NCBI RefSeq assembly: GCF_000829825.1
Contig: NZ_JXSL01000020.1
Coordinates: 124,001-188,000, forward strand
DNA: 64,000 bases
Source: Paramagnetospirillum magnetotacticum MS-1
GTDB taxonomy: Bacteria; Pseudomonadota; Alphaproteobacteria; Rhodospirillales; Magnetospirillaceae
Reading direction: 5' to 3'
The position numbers and the translations under genes are program-made. Each line of letters starts with the position of its first letter. Positions within the stretch are counted from its first letter, which is position 1. A model generated the notes under the pieces. That model did no database searches and had not been told where the DNA came from. It was given only the letters and a program-made list of their open reading frames with translations. Shown in pieces: positions 33,380 to 41,613 of this stretch.

Positions 33380-33493
33380 TCAGAACGAGAAGATGGCGGC
33401 GGCGGCAAGCACCACAAGGGCGGCGGCGGCGGCGAGGATGAAGCCGGAATTGTCCTGGGCGGCAACGCGGGCACGGGCCTTACGGTTACGCAT
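33380..33493 (-). CDS. Small single-pass membrane protein (37 aa)
   Basis: The short ORF starts at ATG 33493 with a GGAGAGG site seven bases upstream. It encodes a basic N-terminus (MRNRKARARVAAQ) followed by one Ala/Val/Leu-rich helix (about residues 17-37) ending FSF. The topology is that of a small inner-membrane protein with its positive end inside. It lies 73 bases upstream of metC on the same strand and might be cotranscribed. Support is the ribosome binding site and the amphipathic layout; no homology was checked. Confidence 0.5.
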   Translation of the reverse strand: MRNRKARARVAAQDNSGFILAAAAALVVLAAAAIFSF

Positions 33494-33683
33494 GGAACCT
33501 CTCCTCTTCTTCCTACTCTTCAAATATGGACGTGTTTCTTCTCGGCATCAATACGTGATCGGCAGGCAATTGTCGCGGCCATCCCCGATGGGTCTATGCC
33601 ATGGTATAGGCTGGTTGAATGGGGTGGTGACATGACCTAAGTTATAGTCGGTTGGGGCCGCTCCTCTTCGTGGGAGACTTGAA

Positions 33684-34085
33684 ATGATCCGGATTCATGT
33701 TCTGTCGGCAGCGTTCATCGCCGCCGTGATGGTGTTGGTCGGCGTATCTCCCGTCATGGCTGGCGATGCCCGGCAGCAAGTCGCCACGGCCGCCGCCCAT
33801 GCCGGCATGGCCGCCGCCGCCGCCGATGACAAGATGGTGCGGGGCCATCTCCAGCATGTGGTCAATTGTCTGGTGGGGCCGGCGGGTGAAGGGTTCGATG
33901 CCGCCCAGGCCAATCCCTGCAAGGATCAGGGCTTTGGAGCCATTCAGGACGCCCCCATGGACAAAATCCCGGCCCTGCAGGCAGCGCTGAAGATGGCCAG
34001 GGAGGGAGCCGCCGAATCTGACGGCGTCAAGGCGCGGGAGAAGGCCGTGGCCACCCAATCCGCTTTGAGCAAGTTGTCAATGTAG
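33684..34085 (+). CDS. Hypothetical periplasmic protein with two conserved-looking cysteines
   Basis: I do not recognise this 133-residue family. A signal peptide ends near PVMAG (residue 26). The mature part is Ala-rich and helical, with VRGHLQHVVNCLVGPAGEGF and ANPCKDQGFGAI. The two cysteines (about 62 and 79) could form a disulfide, and the His/Cys arrangement could bind a metal or heme-like ligand. ATG 33684 follows a GGGAGA site. It is divergent from the small membrane protein gene and followed by a long AT-rich gap. Confidence 0.6.
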   Translation: MIRIHVLSAAFIAAVMVLVGVSPVMAGDARQQVATAAAHAGMAAAAADDKMVRGHLQHVVNCLVGPAGEGFDAAQANPCKDQGFGAIQDAPMDKIPALQAALKMAREGAAESDGVKAREKAVATQSALSKLSM

Positions 34086-34428
34086 CTGGTCTGACCACTA
34101 CTGTCGTTGACGGACCAGACTCATCCCATGATTTTAACGCCGGTCATAATATTATGACTGGATGGATTATATCGCCTATAAGTTATCGCCTATTTCAATC
34201 GGCAAAACCCAGGGTTGATGATAGCCCGTGGCCTGCGAACGCCGTGTGGTTGATAAAAACATGATATAAATCAATACAATGCGATTGGTGTTGCCTACTT
34301 GAGACATAGCACGCTTTTCTAATATGATGCCGTTTGTCTAGGCGTGTTTGATGTAAAAACACTGCCATTTATGAAATCGATGTGTATTGTTGCAACCATT
34401 CAAGGAGATGCATTTCCGGGGCATCTGT
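34086..34428. other. AT-rich intergenic region with a palindrome
   Basis: This 343-base gap is noticeably richer in A and T than its surroundings. It holds the 16-base palindrome listed separately and several TAATAT/TTGAT words that could be promoter parts for the downstream GGDEF gene. None is convincing. I saw no coding signal or terminator hairpin with a T run. Confidence 0.4.
34143..34158. promoter_or_regulatory. Perfect 16-bp palindrome, possible operator
   Basis: GTCATAATATTATGAC is its own reverse complement with no interruption. It lies about 285 bases before the GGDEF gene and 58 bases past the preceding gene. Dyads of this size typically bind a dimeric regulator. The regulator is unknown. 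Confidence 0.4.
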
Positions 34429-36132
34429 ATGTTTTTCGATTTGCGCATCGGTGTCCGTCTCTCCCTGATCGTCGTCATCTTGCTGGCGGCGCTGGCGGGG
34501 GTTTCGGTTTACGCCTTGCACGAGATCAAGGGCCGCCTGCTGGCCGAACGGCAAAGCCAGAGCCGGATCATGGTCCAGGGCGCCCTGGCCCAGATCGCCC
34601 GGTTCCATACCATGGAACAAGATGGACGCGTGACGCGCGAGGCGGCGCAGAAGATGGCTCTGCAGGCCGTGGACACGTTGCGCTATGGTCCGGATCAGTA
34701 TGTCTGGGTCAATGACTCGCGCCCCGTCGTATTGTCTCACCCCATCGCGGCCATGATCGGCCGGAATGTGGACGACATCATCGACGCGGACGGGCGGCCC
34801 CTTTTCCGTGAATTCCTCCGAATCAGCGCGGGCAGCGGCAATGGTACGCTCAGTTACCGTTGGCCGCGTATGAACGACGATGTCCCCCATCTGAAGATTT
34901 CCTATGTGGAGGGGTTTGCGCCTTGGGAGTGGACGGTCGGCTCTGGCGTCTATGTGGACGATATCGACGCCGCCTATGAGGACGTGGCCCGGCGCTTCGG
35001 CTTGTTCGCCCTGTTGGCCGGTCTGGCCAGCGCCTTGGTGGTGGGGCTGGTGGCGCTGGGCATCACCCGTCCGCTGGGCCAGATCACCCGCTGCATGACG
35101 CGGCTTGCGGCGGGCGAGGATGTAATGGTGCCCGAATACGCGCGCGGCGACGAACTGGGCGACCTGATGCGGGCCATGGGCAGTTTCAAACGGCATCTGA
35201 CGGAGAAGAAGCAATTCAGCGAGGCGCACGACGCGGTTTTGCGCGAGGCGGCGACTGTCTTCAATCTGATCACCGACGCGGTGATGGTCACCGATGCCCG
35301 CAATCACATCAAACTGGTCAATCCGGCTTTCTCGCGGATCACGGGCTTTGGTCCCGACGAGGTGATCGGCCGATCGCCGTCCATCCTGTCCTCGGGACGC
35401 CATGACGAATCGTTTTATGGGGGCATGTGGGCGCGATTGACTTCGGAGGGGAACTGGAGCGGCGAAATCTGGAACCGGGCCAAGAGCGGGGAGGTTTATC
35501 CCGAATGGCTGTCCATCACCGCCATCCGCGACCGCGGCGGCGAGACCCACGGCTATGTGGCGACCTTCAGCAATATCGCCGAGCGCAAGCGCAGCGAAAC
35601 CCGCATGCGCTGGCAGGCGGAGCACGATGCCCTGACCGGCTTGGCCAACCGACCTTATTTCGAGACCGCCTTGGCTGTGGCCCTGTCCCAGGCCCGCGAG
35701 AACGATGACGATCTCGGTCTCCTGTTCATCGATCTGGACGGCTTCAAGGAGATCAACGACAGCCTGGGCCATGCGGCGGGCGATAGCGTTCTGGCTGCGG
35801 TGGCCAAGCGTTTGCAGCAGGTGGTGCGGTCCGACGATCTGGTGGCCAGGATGGGCGGTGACGAGTTTGCCGTGGTGATTCCCAAACTGCACCGCGAGGC
35901 GGATGCGCAGCATATCGCCGAGAAGATCGTTTCGCGCCTGTCGGAGCCCTTCGCGGTCGGCGGTGTGCAGGCCCGTATCGGGGCCAGCATCGGAATCGCC
36001 CTTTATCCCCATCACGGTACCTCGCCCGAGCAACTGACCTCGGCCGCGGACGGCGCCATGTACCGCCGCAAACAGAAGGGCCGCAACGGTGTCAGCCTGG
36101 CGGGCAACTCCTCCGAGGCCACGGTTTCCTGA
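34429..36132 (+). CDS. Cache-HAMP-PAS-GGDEF diguanylate cyclase
   Basis: The 567-residue sensor has membrane helices near residues 11-31 and 190-211. They flank a periplasmic single Cache domain (LRYGPDQYVWVND, GFAPWEWTVGSGVYVDDI). A HAMP-like linker follows, then a PAS domain (about 275-385) and a GGDEF domain with an intact GGDEF motif (476-480) and an RSDD inhibitory site five residues earlier (467-470). It should make cyclic di-GMP and be inhibited by its product. No EAL domain is present. I use ATG 34429; the frame opens at a TTG (34387). Ligand sensed by the Cache domain is unknown. Confidence 0.9.
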   Translation: MFFDLRIGVRLSLIVVILLAALAGVSVYALHEIKGRLLAERQSQSRIMVQGALAQIARFHTMEQDGRVTREAAQKMALQAVDTLRYGPDQYVWVNDSRPVVLSHPIAAMIGRNVDDIIDADGRPLFREFLRISAGSGNGTLSYRWPRMNDDVPHLKISYVEGFAPWEWTVGSGVYVDDIDAAYEDVARRFGLFALLAGLASALVVGLVALGITRPLGQITRCMTRLAAGEDVMVPEYARGDELGDLMRAMGSFKRHLTEKKQFSEAHDAVLREAATVFNLITDAVMVTDARNHIKLVNPAFSRITGFGPDEVIGRSPSILSSGRHDESFYGGMWARLTSEGNWSGEIWNRAKSGEVYPEWLSITAIRDRGGETHGYVATFSNIAERKRSETRMRWQAEHDALTGLANRPYFETALAVALSQARENDDDLGLLFIDLDGFKEINDSLGHAAGDSVLAAVAKRLQQVVRSDDLVARMGGDEFAVVIPKLHREADAQHIAEKIVSRLSEPFAVGGVQARIGASIGIALYPHHGTSPEQLTSAADGAMYRRKQKGRNGVSLAGNSSEATVS

Positions 36133-36135
36133 ACG

Positions 36136-36162
36136 AAAAACCCCCGCCGGTGAGGGCGGGGG
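36136..36162 (-). terminator. Rho-independent terminator after sseA
   Basis: CCCCCGCC pairs with GGCGGGGG around a six-base loop. On the minus strand the stem is followed by TTTTT. It lies 29 bases past the sseA stop and also follows the convergent GGDEF gene, where the plus strand lacks a T run. Confidence 0.85.
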
Positions 36163-36190
36163 CATGGTTCGCATCGTCGCCGCGAAGGGC

Positions 36191-37045
36191 TTACTTCTCG
36201 ATGGGCGTGTCGTCCCGATTGCCCCATTCGGCCCAGGAACCGTCGTAGATCGCCACATTCTCGTGGCCCACCAGATGCAGGGCCAGGGCCACGGTACAGG
36301 CGGTGACGCCCGAACCGCAGGAGATGGCCACCGGCTGCTTGCTATCGATGCCAGCGGCGTCGAAACGGGCCTTGAGCTGGTCGGTGGGCAGCATACAGCG
36401 GGTGCGGTCGTCGATCAGATCGGCGAAGGGCACGTTGATGGAACCGGGAATGTGGCCCTGATGCTTGGTGGGGCGGGGCTCGGCCGCCTCGCCCTTGAAG
36501 CGGGCGGGGGCGCGGGCGTCGATCACCAATTCGCGCTTGCTCTCCAGATTGGCCTTCATGTGGTCCAGATCGCGGACCAGCAGGTGGTTATAGTGGCTGA
36601 TGAAATGCCGCGTGCGGGGCACCGGGGGCAGGTCCTCGACGGGAAGGCCTTCGCGCAGCCACTTGGGGAAGCCGCCGTCCAGCACCGAGACGTCGCGGTG
36701 GCCGAAGGTGCGGAACATCCACCAGACCCGTGCGGCGGCGCTGGTAAAGCCCGATCCATCATAGACCACGACCTTGTTGCCGTTGCCCAGGCCCAGCTTG
36801 CGCACCTTGCTGGAGAACTTCTCCGCCGGGGGCAGCATGTGCGGCAGGGTGGAGTCCGTATCGGCGATCTCGTCGATGTCGAAGAAAACGGCGCCGGGGA
36901 TATGTTCGGCGTCGTATTCCTCCCGCGCATTGCGGTTCTGGCCCGGAGTATACCAGCTGGCATCCACGACGCGCACATCGGGCGCGCTGAGGTGGGAAGC
37001 CAGCCACTCGGTGCTGACGAGGGCGTCCGAATTGGGATGATTCAT
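36191..37045 (-). CDS. sseA: 3-mercaptopyruvate sulfurtransferase
   Basis: The 284-residue protein has two rhodanese domains. The active-site loop in the second is CGSGVTA (C243), the form typical of mercaptopyruvate sulfurtransferase rather than thiosulfate rhodanese (CRKGVT). The first domain has the inactive remnant YDGSGFTSAAR. It moves sulfur from 3-mercaptopyruvate to thiols or cyanide. It lies 44 bases downstream of the cysteine synthase gene on the same strand, so cysteine formation and sulfur transfer are probably coexpressed. Confidence 0.93.
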   Translation of the reverse strand: MNHPNSDALVSTEWLASHLSAPDVRVVDASWYTPGQNRNAREEYDAEHIPGAVFFDIDEIADTDSTLPHMLPPAEKFSSKVRKLGLGNGNKVVVYDGSGFTSAAARVWWMFRTFGHRDVSVLDGGFPKWLREGLPVEDLPPVPRTRHFISHYNHLLVRDLDHMKANLESKRELVIDARAPARFKGEAAEPRPTKHQGHIPGSINVPFADLIDDRTRCMLPTDQLKARFDAAGIDSKQPVAISCGSGVTACTVALALHLVGHENVAIYDGSWAEWGNRDDTPIEK

Positions 37046-37089
37046 GCTCTATGTCCCCCCTTGCGGGTTTGCTTTTGTTGGGTCGCCGT

Positions 37090-38094
37090 TCACTCCAGCC
37101 AATGAGGCACCGGCAGATCGCGTTCCTTCAGGAAGGCCGGATTGAACAGCTTGCTTTGATAGCGGGTACCATAATCGCAGAGCACTGTCACCACTGTGTG
37201 TCCGGGTCCTAATATGCGCGCCACCTTGATGGCGGCCATCACATTGATTCCACTCGATCCTCCCAACACCAATCCTTCCTGCTTCACCAGATCGAAAATC
37301 AGCGGCAGGGCCTCGTGGTCGGTGACCTGGACCTGATCGTCGATGGGGGCGTCCTCCAGGTTCTTGGTGATGCGGCCCTGGCCGATGCCTTCGGTGATGG
37401 AGGTGCCCTCGGCCTTCAGCTCGCCATGGGCATAGTAATTGTAGAGGGCCGAGCCCAGGGGATCGGCCAGAACCACCTTGATATTCTTGTTGTGCTCCTT
37501 CAGCGCCATGCCGGTCCCGGCCAAGGTGCCGCCCGTGCCCACCGCGCAGGTGAAAGCGTCCACCGTGCCGTCGGTCTGGCGCCAGATCTCCTGGCCGGTG
37601 GTGTTGAAATGGCCCATGCGGTTGGCGGTGTTGTCGAACTGGTTGGCCCACAGCACGCCATTGGGTTCGGTCTTGGCCAGCTCGTTGGCCAGGGTCTCGG
37701 AATAGCGCACGTAATTGCCGGGATTGGCGTAAGGAACGGCAGGCACCAGGCGCAGATCGGCGCCGACCAGGCGCAGCATATCCTTCTTTTCCTGGCTCTG
37801 GGTCTCGGGCATGACGATGACGGTCTTGTAGCCGAGCGCATTGGCCACCAGGGCCAGACCGATGCCGGTATTGCCCGCCGTGCCCTCGACGATCACGCCG
37901 CCGGGTTTCAACAGGCCCTTCTTCTCCGCATCCTGGATGATGGCCAGGGCGGCGCGGTCCTTGACCGATCCGCCGGGATTGAGGAACTCGGCCTTGCCCA
38001 GGATGGTACAGCCGGTTTCCTCCGACGCCCGCTTCAGGCGAATCAGGGGGGTGTTGCCGATGGAGTCGAGGAAGCCGTCGCGAATGTCCGTCAT
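37090..38094 (-). CDS. cysK: Cysteine synthase A
   Basis: The 334-residue PLP enzyme has the Schiff-base lysine K45 in NPGGSVKDRAAL, the cofactor loop VEGTAGNTGIGLA, VGTGGTLAGTG and GLVLGGSSGINVMAA. It makes cysteine from O-acetylserine and sulfide. The TAGNTG loop (instead of TSGNTG) and the length place it in a subgroup slightly different from E. coli CysK, so a related beta-replacement activity cannot be excluded. It is followed by sseA. Confidence 0.88.
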   Translation of the reverse strand: MTDIRDGFLDSIGNTPLIRLKRASEETGCTILGKAEFLNPGGSVKDRAALAIIQDAEKKGLLKPGGVIVEGTAGNTGIGLALVANALGYKTVIVMPETQSQEKKDMLRLVGADLRLVPAVPYANPGNYVRYSETLANELAKTEPNGVLWANQFDNTANRMGHFNTTGQEIWRQTDGTVDAFTCAVGTGGTLAGTGMALKEHNKNIKVVLADPLGSALYNYYAHGELKAEGTSITEGIGQGRITKNLEDAPIDDQVQVTDHEALPLIFDLVKQEGLVLGGSSGINVMAAIKVARILGPGHTVVTVLCDYGTRYQSKLFNPAFLKERDLPVPHWLE

Positions 38095-38152
38095 GGTTGG
38101 TGTAGTTTCCGTCTAATTACCATTTGAATAATGTAGCTAGTCGGATCGGGGA

Positions 38153-40327
38153 CTACAAGGCTTGTAAAGCCTCCTTGACCCGCTCTGGCGTGAAGGGAAC
38201 CGTCCGCAGCCGCACTCCCACCGCATCGAACACCGCATTGGCCAAGGCGGCGGGGACCGGGGTGCAGGCCGCCTCGCCGCCGCCCATGGGGGGCTGATCG
38301 GGGCGGTCCAGAAGCTCGATGGTGAGGTCGGGCACGGCGCCGAAGCCCAAGATGGGGTAGGTCGACTGGTCGGTCGAGGTGACGCGCTCGCTATCGAAGG
38401 TCACTTCCTCGAGCAAGGTGCGCGACAGGGTTTGAAGGATACAGCCTTCGATCTGCATTTTCAGAGCGTCCGGGTTGATCACCTGCCCGCAATCATGGGC
38501 GCAGGTCACCCGTTTGACGACGATGCGCCCGGTCTCGCGCTCGACCGCGACCTCCATGGCCATGGCCACATAGGTTTCCGAGTGCTTGTAATGCACATAG
38601 GCGATGCCGCGCCCGGTGCCGTCACCTTTGGGATTGGGGCTGGGGCGCGGCGCCCAGGCCATCATGGAGGCCGCCTTGGTCAGAACGGCGATGCCCCGGA
38701 AATCCCGCAGGCCGATCAGGCGGGTGACCAGCGGGTCCAGATTCTGGCCCGCGCATAATTCATCGAAATAGCTTTCCACGGCGAAGACATTGGCGATCTT
38801 GCCGGGCGCGCGGATATTGCTGGGGCGAAGGGGGGATTCGGCCTGCCAGTGGACCTTGACCTCCAGATCGGCGACGGCATAGGGCGGGTCGCCGTTCTGG
38901 GAAATCAGGCCGGTGATCAGGCCCTGGGGCTGATCGATCCCTGCCGCCTCGGGGGCCAGGAGCGGCACATTGACCAGATTGGCGGTGGCCTTGGGCACCC
39001 ACATCTCGGTGCTCCAGCCGGTCAGCAGGCCCGACGACGCCATGGCGCCCCGGATGGACAGCAATTGCGGCGGTCCCTTGGGGTCCCAGCCCAGTTCGTC
39101 GTCGCGGCTCCAGGCGACGCGCACCGGCTTGCCCAGGACCTTGGCCAGCAAGGCGGCGTCGGCCGCCGCGTCGTCATGGCCGTTCATGCCATAGCAGCCT
39201 GAACCGTCCAGATAGATCAGCCGCACCTTGTCGGCGGGCAGGCCCAACAGGGCGGCGAAAGCGGGGCGGAATTTGTGGGTGGCCTGGGACGCGGTCCAGA
39301 TGGTGGCGGCGCCATCCTTGACCTGGGCCACGGCGCAGCTTGGCCCCAGCGAGCCGTGGGACTGCACCGGCCAGTAATATTCCACGGCGGGTGGCGCACC
39401 GGACAGGCGGGCACTGGCGTCGCCCCTGGTCTTCAGCACCTCTTCGGACACGAAGGGCGGGATCTTCAGCCAGTCGCGCACTGTCTGATGACCGATAAGA
39501 TTGGTGGACTCCGACCATTCGGCCTTCAACAGGCGGGCGGCGCGGACCGCATCCCATTCCCGGCCCGCCACCACCGCCAGGAAATTCTTGATGCGGATCA
39601 CGCGGGCGGACTTGACGGCGCGGATGGAGGATTCGTCCACCCGAAGAAGATGAGCGCCGACGCTGGGCGGGCGGATGACGCGGCCATGCAGCATGCCCGG
39701 CAGCTTGAAGTCATGGACATAGACATGGGTGCCGCAAACCTTGGCCGGAATGTCGGGACGTGGCAGCGGCTTGCCCACCACCCGGTATTCGGCCGGGCGG
39801 CGCAAGGGGGCCTTGGGGTCCAGCTTCAGGGAAAATCCGCTTTCGCCAATCAGGTCGCCCAGGGCGATGGAGCGCCCGCCGGTCTTGGACACCACCGCGC
39901 CGTCAAGCAGGTCCAGTTCCTCGGGGGCAAGCTCCAACCGGGGCGCGGCGAGACTGATCAGGGCCTGGCGCGCCGTGGCGGCGGCCTGACGGATCTGCAT
40001 CCCACCCTTGGCGACACCGGTAGAACCGGCTGTAGGGCCTTGATCGGGGGTAAGGGCGGTATCGCCCTCGATCAGCGTGATGGATTCGGCGGCGATGCCC
40101 AGTTCCTCGGCGGCCATCTGGCGGATGGCGATGCGCAGGCCCTGGCCCAGATCCACCTTGCCGCAATAGATGGTGACCCGGCCATCGGCGCCGATGGCGA
40201 TGAAGCCGTCCACCTCGGCGGGATCATTGGTCCGGGGGGCGGATCGGGCCGCGCGGGGCAAGGCGAAGGCCACGGAAAGCGCCGCCATGGAGCCCAGAAG
40301 AGCGCGACGGGAAAGGTGAAGGCTCAT
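38153..40327 (-). CDS. iorB: Molybdenum hydroxylase large subunit (isoquinoline 1-oxidoreductase beta-like)
   Basis: The 724-residue protein begins with a twin-arginine signal (SRRALLGSMAALSVAFALP), so it is exported folded to the periplasm. The body matches the xanthine oxidase-family molybdopterin-binding subunit of IorB type: DLGQGLRIAIRQMAAEELG, TAGSTGVAKGGMQIR, IKNFLAVVAGREWDAV, and a catalytic glutamate in MGGGEAACTPVPAALANAV. It should hydroxylate an N-heterocycle or oxidise an aldehyde. The substrate is unknown. ATG 40327 overlaps the small-subunit stop (ATGA). A longer frame upstream is antisense noise. Confidence 0.88.
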   Translation of the reverse strand: MSLHLSRRALLGSMAALSVAFALPRAARSAPRTNDPAEVDGFIAIGADGRVTIYCGKVDLGQGLRIAIRQMAAEELGIAAESITLIEGDTALTPDQGPTAGSTGVAKGGMQIRQAAATARQALISLAAPRLELAPEELDLLDGAVVSKTGGRSIALGDLIGESGFSLKLDPKAPLRRPAEYRVVGKPLPRPDIPAKVCGTHVYVHDFKLPGMLHGRVIRPPSVGAHLLRVDESSIRAVKSARVIRIKNFLAVVAGREWDAVRAARLLKAEWSESTNLIGHQTVRDWLKIPPFVSEEVLKTRGDASARLSGAPPAVEYYWPVQSHGSLGPSCAVAQVKDGAATIWTASQATHKFRPAFAALLGLPADKVRLIYLDGSGCYGMNGHDDAAADAALLAKVLGKPVRVAWSRDDELGWDPKGPPQLLSIRGAMASSGLLTGWSTEMWVPKATANLVNVPLLAPEAAGIDQPQGLITGLISQNGDPPYAVADLEVKVHWQAESPLRPSNIRAPGKIANVFAVESYFDELCAGQNLDPLVTRLIGLRDFRGIAVLTKAASMMAWAPRPSPNPKGDGTGRGIAYVHYKHSETYVAMAMEVAVERETGRIVVKRVTCAHDCGQVINPDALKMQIEGCILQTLSRTLLEEVTFDSERVTSTDQSTYPILGFGAVPDLTIELLDRPDQPPMGGGEAACTPVPAALANAVFDAVGVRLRTVPFTPERVKEALQAL

Positions 40328-40815
40328 GACTTGTCCCTCCCGCCCAGGCTCATCACGGCGCGCAGGACCCGGTGATGGCTGCCGCAGCGGCACAGATGGC
40401 CGTCCAGCGCCGTCTTGACCTCGTCCCGGTCGGGCTGGGCGTTGCGGGCCAGCAGGGCGGCGCTTTCCACCACCATGCCGGGCGTGCAAAAGCCGCATTG
40501 GGCCGCCTGTTCCGCCACGAAGGCCGCCTGCACCGGATGGGGGGCTTCGGGGCTGCCCAGGCCCTCGATGGTGGTGATCTCCTTTCCCGCCGCCTCGGCC
40601 AAAGTGGTCTGGCAGGAGCGGACGGGCTGGCCGTCCACCAGCACTGTACAGGCCCCGCATTCGCCCTTGCCGCAGCCCAGATGGGTCCCGGCAAGGCCCA
40701 GATCGTCGCGCAGCCAGAAGATCAGGGGCATGTCGCCATCGGCGGGAAGCGCCTGGCGCAGGGTGCCGTTGACGGTGAGGGAGAGTTTCCGGGGGGACGC
40801 GGGTTTTCCGGGCAT
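40324..40815 (-). CDS. iorA: Molybdenum hydroxylase iron-sulfur subunit (isoquinoline 1-oxidoreductase alpha-like)
   Basis: The 163-residue protein has the plant-type 2Fe-2S cluster GCGKGECGACTVLVDG with a later RSC cysteine, and the helical second 2Fe-2S domain CGFCTPGM and DGHLCRCG. It passes electrons from the molybdenum subunit to an acceptor. Here it lacks its own signal and is probably exported with IorB. No cytochrome c subunit or molybdenum insertion factor (XdhC) is next to it. Confidence 0.9.
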   Translation of the reverse strand: MPGKPASPRKLSLTVNGTLRQALPADGDMPLIFWLRDDLGLAGTHLGCGKGECGACTVLVDGQPVRSCQTTLAEAAGKEITTIEGLGSPEAPHPVQAAFVAEQAAQCGFCTPGMVVESAALLARNAQPDRDEVKTALDGHLCRCGSHHRVLRAVMSLGGRDKS

Positions 40816-40920
40816 TGGGGGCCTCGCGCGTTATGGGTTGGGCAGTATAAGGGGAAATCGCCCGCTTGCCCAAGGCCGCCTTGATCCGCTACACCCAAAG
40901 CATCAACAGGGGAGGCCGGT

Positions 40921-41613
40921 TTGAACCAGCGCGCGCCGGGATTCTACGGCACCTATGCCAGCCATAAGGGCTATGCCACGCCGCAATTGGGGCATAAGCA
41001 GATGGCGCGCTTCGACGCCGAGATATGGGAGCCCGCCCAGTGCAGTCCGTCCCATTCCTTTCTCGAGATCGGCTGCGGCACCGGCGCCTTTCTCGGCTAT
41101 CTGCGCAAGAAGGGGGTGACGCGGCTGTTGGGCATCGATCACGATTCGGCCCTGGCCTCGGTCATTCCCGATACGGCGCGCCACGATTTCGTCTGCCGCG
41201 ACGTGTGGGAGGTCGCCTCTGACGAATCCCTGGGGCGTTTCGACCGCATCGTCTTGCTGGACGTGCTGGAGCATTTCGAGGCCTCGGACGCGCTGCGTCT
41301 GCTGCAATCCCTGCGCGGGCGTCTGGCCGAGGGTGGGCGTGTGGTGATCAAGGTGCCCAATGCCGGATCGCCCTGGGGCCTTCCCTACCAGTATGGCGAT
41401 CTCACCCACCGCACCGCCTTCGCGCCCATCTCGGTGCGCCAGTTGGCCGATGCCGCCGGCTTTGCTCCGCCCTTGCTCTATGGCCAGCGTCAGGGTTCGG
41501 CGCGGCGGCGTATCACCGACGCCCTGGTGGGCAGATTCTTGTCCTGGGCCCTGCTCAATCCGCCTGAGATCTGGGCGGCCAATCTCTATGCCGTCCTGCA
41601 GGTGAAGCCGTGA
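40921..41613 (+). CDS. SAM-dependent methyltransferase
   Basis: The 230-residue protein starts at TTG 40921 behind a GGGGAGG site. Motif I is FLEIGCGTGAFLGYL, the acidic end of motif II is LGIDHDSA, and DRIVLLDVLEHFEASDAL plus VVIKVPNAGSP follow, a pattern of type 11/12 methyltransferases common in polysaccharide and lipid-carrier gene sets. It overlaps the next gene, a membrane glycosyltransferase, by four bases, so they are translated together and probably act on the same glycan. Confidence 0.8.
   Translation: MNQRAPGFYGTYASHKGYATPQLGHKQMARFDAEIWEPAQCSPSHSFLEIGCGTGAFLGYLRKKGVTRLLGIDHDSALASVIPDTARHDFVCRDVWEVASDESLGRFDRIVLLDVLEHFEASDALRLLQSLRGRLAEGGRVVIKVPNAGSPWGLPYQYGDLTHRTAFAPISVRQLADAAGFAPPLLYGQRQGSARRRITDALVGRFLSWALLNPPEIWAANLYAVLQVKP

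Noticed and set aside
34087-34118. CTGGTC...GACCAG as a terminator after the gene at 33684
   Set aside because: Stem of only six pairs with a long loop and no T run.
40328-40873. N-terminal extension of the iorB frame to 40873
   Set aside because: It overlaps iorA in another frame, and the twin-arginine signal gives a clear start at 40327.
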